Part shown: positions 4,158 to 5,024 of the stretch, piece after piece
Layout of the letters: every line of letters starts with the position of its first letter
How positions within the stretch are numbered: the stretch's first letter is position 1
Assembly (NCBI GenBank): GCA_028696365.1
Contig: JAQVHG010000173.1
Coordinates: 1-5,024, forward strand
DNA: 5,024 nucleotides
DNA from: Methanofollis sp.
Lineage (GTDB): Archaea > Halobacteriota > Methanomicrobia > Methanomicrobiales > Methanofollaceae
Direction of reading: 5' to 3'
Program-made: the position numbers and the translations under genes
The notes under the pieces: generated by a model
The model's database searches: none
Seen by the model: only the letters and a program-made list of their open reading frames with translations
What the model was told of the DNA's origin: nothing

Positions 4158-5024
4158 TCACCCCACCTCTGGCAGGTGCGCCAGCGACTCCCTGATCAAC
4201 TCGGCCGGGTACTCGTAGTCAGGGAGGCCGCCCGCGAGATAGGTGTCGTAACTTGCGAAGTCGAAGTTGCCGTGGCCGGAGTTGTTGAAGAGGATCACCT
4301 TCTCCTCCCCGGTCTTCCGGCAGGCCAGGGCGGCGTCGATCGCCGCCTTCACCGCATGGGCCGCTTCAGGGGCGACGATGATCCCCTCGGTCCGTGCGAA
4401 GGTGAGGGCCGCCTCGAAGACCTCGTTCTGGTGATATGATTCGGCCCGCATCGTCCCGGCGTTGGTGAGATGGGCGACGAGGGGCGAGACCCCGTGGTAG
4501 CGCAGCCCGCCCGCGTGGATCGCTGGCGGCACAAAGTCGTGGCCAAGGGTGAACATCTTCAGGAGCGGGGTGAGTCCTGCGATGTCGCCGTAGTCGTAGG
4601 CATAGAGCCCCTTCGTGAGGGTCGGACAGGCTGCGGGTTCGACCCCGACGATCTCGGTCTCAGAGTGCGTGCCGCGGAGTTTCTCCCCGGCAAACGGGAA
4701 GGCGAGCCCGGCAAAGTTCGACCCGCCGCCGACGCACCCGATGACCGTGTCCGGATAGGCGTCTTCAAGTGCGAGTTGTTCACGGGCCTCGAGCCCGATG
4801 ACCGTCTGGTGGAGGCAGACATGGTTCAGGACCGAGCCGAGGGCATAGTTGGTGTCGGCATGGTTCACGGCGTCCTCCACGGCCTCTGAGATCGCGATCC
4901 CCAGGCTCCCTGGCGTGTCGGGGTGATCGGCGAGCACCTTCCTGCCCGCGGCCGTCATCTCGCTCGGCGACGGGATGCACTCGGCCCCATAGACCTGCAT
5001 CATGCTCTTCCTGTACGGCTTCTG
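4158..5024 (-). CDS. trpB: TrpB2-type tryptophan synthase beta chain, C-terminal part, cut by the window edge
   Basis: A cytosolic PLP enzyme of the TrpB2 branch, which joins indole to serine (or phosphoserine in some archaea) to give tryptophan. 288 codons are visible; the N-terminus, including the catalytic PLP lysine, lies past the right edge. Full members are about 440 aa. Seen, numbering from the right edge: QKPYRKSMM-x-YGAE (1-15) followed by PSPSE, a TrpB2 hallmark; the phosphate-binding GGGSN at 99-103; GLRYHG (173-178); EGIIVAPEAAHA (from 213), matching the bacterial EGI-PA-E-HA segment; and SGHG-x-FD (249-255), the TrpB2 form of the C-terminal SGRGDKD loop. The TrpB2-type motifs argue against the classical trpBA-operon enzyme. 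The gene ends with TGA and an oligo-T tract, and no trpA follows, as is usual for TrpB2. The frame is intact throughout. Confidence 0.93.
   Translation of the reverse strand, partial: QKPYRKSMMQVYGAECIPSPSEMTAAGRKVLADHPDTPGSLGIAISEAVEDAVNHADTNYALGSVLNHVCLHQTVIGLEAREQLALEDAYPDTVIGCVGGGSNFAGLAFPFAGEKLRGTHSETEIVGVEPAACPTLTKGLYAYDYGDIAGLTPLLKMFTLGHDFVPPAIHAGGLRYHGVSPLVAHLTNAGTMRAESYHQNEVFEAALTFARTEGIIVAPEAAHAVKAAIDAALACRKTGEEKVILFNNSGHGNFDFASYDTYLAGGLPDYEYPAELIRESLAHLPEVG

Overview
The window reads as a GC-rich chromosomal segment of a methanogenic archaeon, most likely of the order Methanomicrobiales (Methanoculleus/Methanofollis-like; inferred from protein character, not from a database search). 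The pointers are an archaeal-type glutamate synthase with an N-terminal rubredoxin domain, a small Cys-rich DUF2769 protein typical of methanogens, a TrpB2-type PLP enzyme, a stand-alone ATP-NAD kinase family protein, and archaeal expression signals (TATA-like box, GGAGG Shine-Dalgarno, oligo-T terminator). All four recognisable genes lie on the minus strand.

Layout, left to right: (1) <1-776, the N-terminal 258 residues of an ATP-NAD kinase family protein that runs off the left edge. (2) 777-1150, a gene-free gap holding a 189-bp element bounded by 18-bp inverted repeats (896-1084). (3) 1151-2634, a rubredoxin/FMN glutamate synthase gene broken by a single-base frameshift inside its conserved MS(F)GALS loop; restored it would be 494 aa. 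(4) 2650-2904, an 84-aa DUF2769 protein 15 nt upstream of the synthase, with its own TATA-like box near 2941. (5) 2947-4136, about 1.2 kb with no convincing gene on either strand. It holds a diverged inverted pair of a repeat unit (3368-3510 and 3571-3705), a probable third partial copy (about 3955-4012), several strong stem-loops, and a possible relic of an IS200/IS605 tnpB 3' end (3261-3356). (6) 4158->5024, the C-terminal 288 residues of a TrpB2-type tryptophan synthase beta chain that runs off the right edge, with an oligo-T terminator.

Working together: DUF2769 and the synthase form a probable two-gene operon transcribed leftward. Its products are a Cys-rich protein, probably metal binding, and a rubredoxin-linked amidotransferase, which suggests (but does not show) a shared redox or metal-centre job. 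TrpB2 is a separate transcription unit. The kinase may be read through from the synthase operon, since no clear terminator separates them. The most informative features are the frameshift in the synthase and the repeat-rich 1.2-kb interval, which looks like a landing or decay zone for small mobile elements. I found no CRISPR array, tRNA, rRNA or defence system.
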